Positions 61,064-64,000 of a stretch of DNA of 64,000 bases are shown here, piece after piece. The position numbers and the translations under genes were made by a program. The stretch comes from Viola odorata (lineage: Eukaryota; Streptophyta; Magnoliopsida; Malpighiales; Violaceae), in assembly GCA_963691705.1 (NCBI GenBank), contig OY829542.1, positions 21,128,579-21,192,578 of the forward strand, written 5' to 3'. A model generated the notes under the pieces. The model was not told the DNA's origin, ran no database searches, and saw only the letters and a program-made list of their open reading frames with translations. Each line of letters starts with the position of its first letter. Position 1 is the first letter of the stretch.

Positions 61064-61775
61064 TGCCTGCTGGTGGTTATGGAAGTGGCGTAACGATCTT
61101 GTCTTCAAAGACATTCACGTGCCAGTTATGACTAAAGTTGCTACTATCAAAGCTGCGGCCACTGCTGTTTTGGCTTCTTCAACGGTTGGGGCTAGCAATG
61201 GAGGAGGCTGCATTGACAGGACCCCTTCGGGACGTTGGATCGCGGCCCAAGATGGTAAAATCACTATTAATACAGATGGTGCTTATCGTCAGACTTCGCA
61301 ACGTTCTGCGGGTGGAGGCTGCTTTAGGGACAAGGATGGCCTTTGGCTAGGCGGTTTTTCTGTTGAATTAGGACAATGTTCTGCCCATCGAGCAGAACTA
61401 TGGGCCATGGTTCATGGTATTCAGATGGCGTTTGAGCGAGGATGGACCAACCTGGAAATCCAATGTGACAATGCTGGTGTCGTGCATGCAATCAATAGAT
61501 ATCGTTCTTTTCCGATAGCGAACATGGATTTGGTTCGTCAGATCAAGGACCTTCTCCGCACTCCTGGTTGTGCTTATCGAGTTATTCATGTTTTCCGCGA
61601 AGCTAATTGGGTAGCGGATGGGCTAGCCAATTTAGTGTTTGTGCAAGATTTAGATTTTCAGTGGTTTGATTTTGTTCCTCCGAGTTTAACCATGATGTAC
61701 AATGGTGACAGAGGGGGTTCTATCCATGATGTAATATAAGGCTTTTAAGCCTTTTCTCTTTTATAAAAAAAAAAA
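61064..61775 (+). mobile_element. 5'-truncated LINE (0.7 kb)
   Basis: Flanked by a 17-bp duplication (61047-61063 and 61776-61792) and ended by poly(A) from about 61766. It keeps only the 3' end of ORF2, with the RNase H domain, and a 3' UTR holding the small hairpin AAGGCTTTTAAGCCTT. The sequence differs from the LINE at 51.4 kb, so it is another family or lineage. Confidence 0.92.
61065..61739 (+). pseudogene. RNase H end of LINE ORF2, uninterrupted
   Basis: The frame is open from the truncation point (ACWWLWKWRNDLVFKD) to TAA at 61737-61739, with no internal stop. RNase H motifs are INTDGAYR, HRAELWAMVHGIQMA, IQCDNAGVVHAI and FREANWVADGLAN, giving the D, E, D and final D residues. There is no start codon of its own (the first candidate is GTG at 61119), so it is a fragment. 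A host RNase H-like gene is unlikely, given the poly(A) and target duplication. Confidence 0.85.
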
Positions 61776-61792
61776 AAAAAGAAGCAAGTTTC

Positions 61793-62440
61793 AACCAGAA
61801 TAACTATAGACTGACCATAGCTCTAAGTACAATGCAACTGAAATGTCAATTTCAAATTAAGTTTAGTCTTATTAATACTTTTAGCAACTATAATTTTTGC
61901 TAAATATCTTTTTGGCACAAATAATTCCTTAGAGTTGTGAACAAAAAAACTGGTCATGAAAAATAGTACGTCGAACACGTGTCGTGTGGGTATTCATACT
62001 GTGCCAGTGTTAGAAATGAGTCTGATACAAGACACTGCATAAAAATAAAGTGCTCGTCGTTCATCAATATATGTATTAAGCCAACACAGACTACATATAA
62101 AAAAAACTCTATAGTTTACAAAATATTTCCCTGAAGACCTCAATGTTAACTTTATTTTTTCCAGAAAGTTGCAATTTTCACATTTGTTTTAGTTAAAAAA
62201 ATTAAAAATATGGTAAAAATAAAAAAAAGTATACAAATTTGATGAAAAATGTAACAAATATGAAAGAGTCCATGTCACTGAAAAAAGTAAAAAATATTTA
62301 AAAAAATATTACAATATAATAAATTTTAAAAAAATTTAAACTAATCTATTTCCATACTCTTTATAGAGAGACTGTTGCAACTTGGTAATTTGGAGATGTG
62401 AAGAAAAAACTAAAAGGAGAAGAAGTCATGTGTTGGGTTT
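61793..62440. other. AT-rich intergenic DNA
   Basis: Nothing recognised before the promoter-like patch at 62448. Confidence 0.5.
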
Positions 62441-62447
62441 AGTGTAA

Positions 62448-62528
62448 GCCCAAAACATTCCAGGCTGGGCTGACGAATCTGAGCCCATTTTATAAGAAAC
62501 TGGGCTATTTAAACAAGAGGTAAGCCCG
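62448..62528 (+). promoter_or_regulatory. Cluster of TGGGCY (Site II-like) motifs
   Basis: Within 80 bp there are AGCCCA at 62448, TGGGCT at 62467, AGCCCA at 62483, TGGGCT at 62502 and AGCCCG at 62524. Clusters of this motif are typical of promoters of plant housekeeping and growth genes (for example ribosomal and organelle proteins). Confidence 0.5.
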
Positions 62529-62591
62529 TTAATAGAGCGAGACTTCTTCTTCTTCTCGTTTCTCCTTAGAGATCTTAGTTATAGTGAATAG

Positions 62592-62644
62592 ATGGAAAAC
62601 CCATTCCTTGTGCTGTGCCCAATCAACTCCTCTTGGAAACAAAG
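62592..62644 (+). CDS. Possible first exon of an unknown gene, broken downstream
   Basis: ATG at 62592 starts a 17-codon reading (MENPFLVLCPINSSWKQ) ending at a good donor (AAAG|GTCAGT). A matching acceptor (TGTTTTTCAG) ends at 62820, after which the frame reads FGKKAFGNPEL and then runs into repeat DNA. The TGGGCY cluster 65-145 bp upstream supports a transcription start. I do not recognise the product. The gene may be interrupted by the fold-back repeat, or its further exons may lie beyond the window. Confidence 0.35.
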
Positions 62645-62945
62645 GTCAGTAATTTATTCTCTTGGTTCTTAACTTTGCAATTTCTCTTGATTATTGTTTT
62701 TTCCCACGATTCTTGTTTCTCGTAATTCCTGCCAATGAAATATGCGACTAATGATTAAGATGCATTCTTGTTTCCTTTTTTTCTGGGTGTTTTAATTCAT
62801 TTTTGGGTTCTGTTTTTCAGATTCGGCAAAAAAGCATTTGGGAACCCTGAACTCTGGAGTTTTATTTTGTGGGAACCCTCAACTATTTTTTTATTTAATC
62901 ACCCCCTCGACTTCTTTACATTTTGTTTAATCACAACCCTACCGT

Positions 62946-64000
62946 CACGTTTTGCTGATGTGTCACCGTTATGTGCCTCGTCATGTGCTTATTGGATGCC
63001 ACGTCATCAAGACACGTCAGCAACTTGCCACATCATCTCAGCCACATCAAGAAGCAAGCCACGTCATCAAACTAGGGGGTAATTAAATAAATAAAAAAGT
63101 TAAGGGTTGCAATTAATCAAAACATTAAAGTTCAAGGTTGTTTTTTGTCATTTTCCCTAATTTCATTCAATAACCCAAATTCCTCTTTTCCTTTCTTTTT
63201 CTATACAACAGTATAATGATAATAATAATAATAATAAAAATAAAATTGAAATTAATGCTTTATTGCTAGAATTAGAGGTAATTATGATTAATCTAAAATA
63301 AGGTTGCCTATAAAATAACTTAACAATTAGAGGTAATTATGATTAATTTGATTAATTATGATTATTAATGGATTTTTTTGCATGAAGCCCCCCGTACTAA
63401 AAAAAAACAGACTCCTTCTTGAACTATTGGTCAATTGCAAACGCACATCCCTCTGTTAGTCAAACTAACAGACTGTTAGTTTTGACCTTGAATAGCAGGT
63501 TACCCAAAAAAAACCTGTTGTTCCCTTTTTTTACCTTTTCTTTTCTTTTCTTTAAAAATTCAGAAAAATAATGTAATTAATTTTAAAAATTCAAAAATAT
63601 AATGTAATTAATTTAAAAAATCCAAAAAAATATTGTAATTGATTTTAAAAATTCAGAAAAATAATTATTACCCCTTAATTGTATTTATTTTTCGTAACCT
63701 TATCTTCTTCTTTCTATTACATAGTTATAACCTTATAACTTCTATCTTCCTCCGCCATTTCCATCCAAAGAAAAAATAAAAAAGAAACAAAAACAGAAAG
63801 TATAATAAAATATATATGACAAAAAGACATAAAACAACCCTGAACTTTATATTTTTATTTAATTACCCCCCTGGTTTGATGACGTGGCTTGCTTCTTGAT
63901 GTGGCTGGGATGATGTGGCAAGTTGCTGACGTGTCTTGATGACGTGGCATCCAGTAAGCACATGACGAGGCACATAACGGTGACACATCAGCAAAACGTG
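62946..64000. mobile_element. Large fold-back (long inverted repeat) element, cut by window edge
   Basis: 62946-63110 and 63836-64000 are reverse complements over about 165 bp, with several ACGTGGC / GCCACGTC words in each arm. They enclose about 725 bp of AT-rich DNA without genes. The arm still matches at the last base of the window, and sequence left of 62946 (TTAATCACCCCC blocks from about 62870) may be its continuation. Long-arm MULE or fold-back families would fit; superfamily unassigned. Confidence 0.6.

Noticed and set aside
61119..61739. A stand-alone host RNase H gene.
   Set aside because: Poly(A), 17-bp target duplication and an open frame that extends upstream to the truncation point show it is a LINE end.

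Overview
The window is nuclear DNA from a flowering plant, most probably a eudicot. It has AT-rich intergenic DNA, short GT-AG introns, plant-specific gene families (an NIN-like protein and a 492-residue peroxisomal catalase) and typical plant transposons. I cannot name the species. No bacterial-type operon, CRISPR array or rRNA is visible, and I did not find a tRNA by eye.

Layout. 1-6 kb holds several small DNA transposons: a hAT-like element, an inverted pair of Stowaway-like MITEs, and a 1.9 kb PIF/Harbinger-like element whose end lies about 0.4 kb before the catalase start codon. 6.3-9.5 kb (+) is an intact eight-exon catalase gene. 12.1-15.4 kb (+) is an intact NLP4/5-type RWP-RK nitrate-response transcription factor with four coding exons. 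16.7-29.8 kb (-) is a 39-exon NPC1 (Niemann-Pick C1) sterol transporter gene, converging on the NLP gene. I could follow the reading frame through every exon of these three genes. They are ordinary single-copy host genes with no evident joint pathway.

From about 30 kb onward the window is mainly a transposon graveyard. 33.1-40.7 kb is a nearly complete Ty3/gypsy LTR retrotransposon. Its LTRs differ at about three positions in 906 bp, its single gag-pol frame is broken by three stops, its pol frame runs on into the 3' LTR, and it is flanked by a surprisingly long 23-bp direct repeat. 42.5-43.3 kb is a hAT-like element and 45.9-46.8 kb a MITE nested in a MITE. 48.6-51.35 kb is a scrambled Ty1/copia remnant interrupted by a 1.4 kb solo LTR. 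51.4-58.3 kb is a full-span L1-type LINE with clear 16-bp target duplications, itself interrupted by a 1.2 kb solo LTR with 5-bp duplications. 61.06-61.78 kb is a 5'-truncated LINE with an open RNase H frame. Two tiny LINE-type insertions (about 21 and 41 bp, each with a target duplication) lie in an NPC1 intron and near 59 kb. The right end holds a possible new gene start with TGGGCY promoter motifs, followed at once by a large fold-back repeat that runs off the window.

I found no clearly undescribed biological system. The most informative signals are structural: the long flanking repeat of the gypsy element, the nested and scrambled retroelement stack that gives a relative order of insertions, the series of LINE insertions from full length to almost nothing, and LTRs that carry arrays of short palindromes or tandem repeats.
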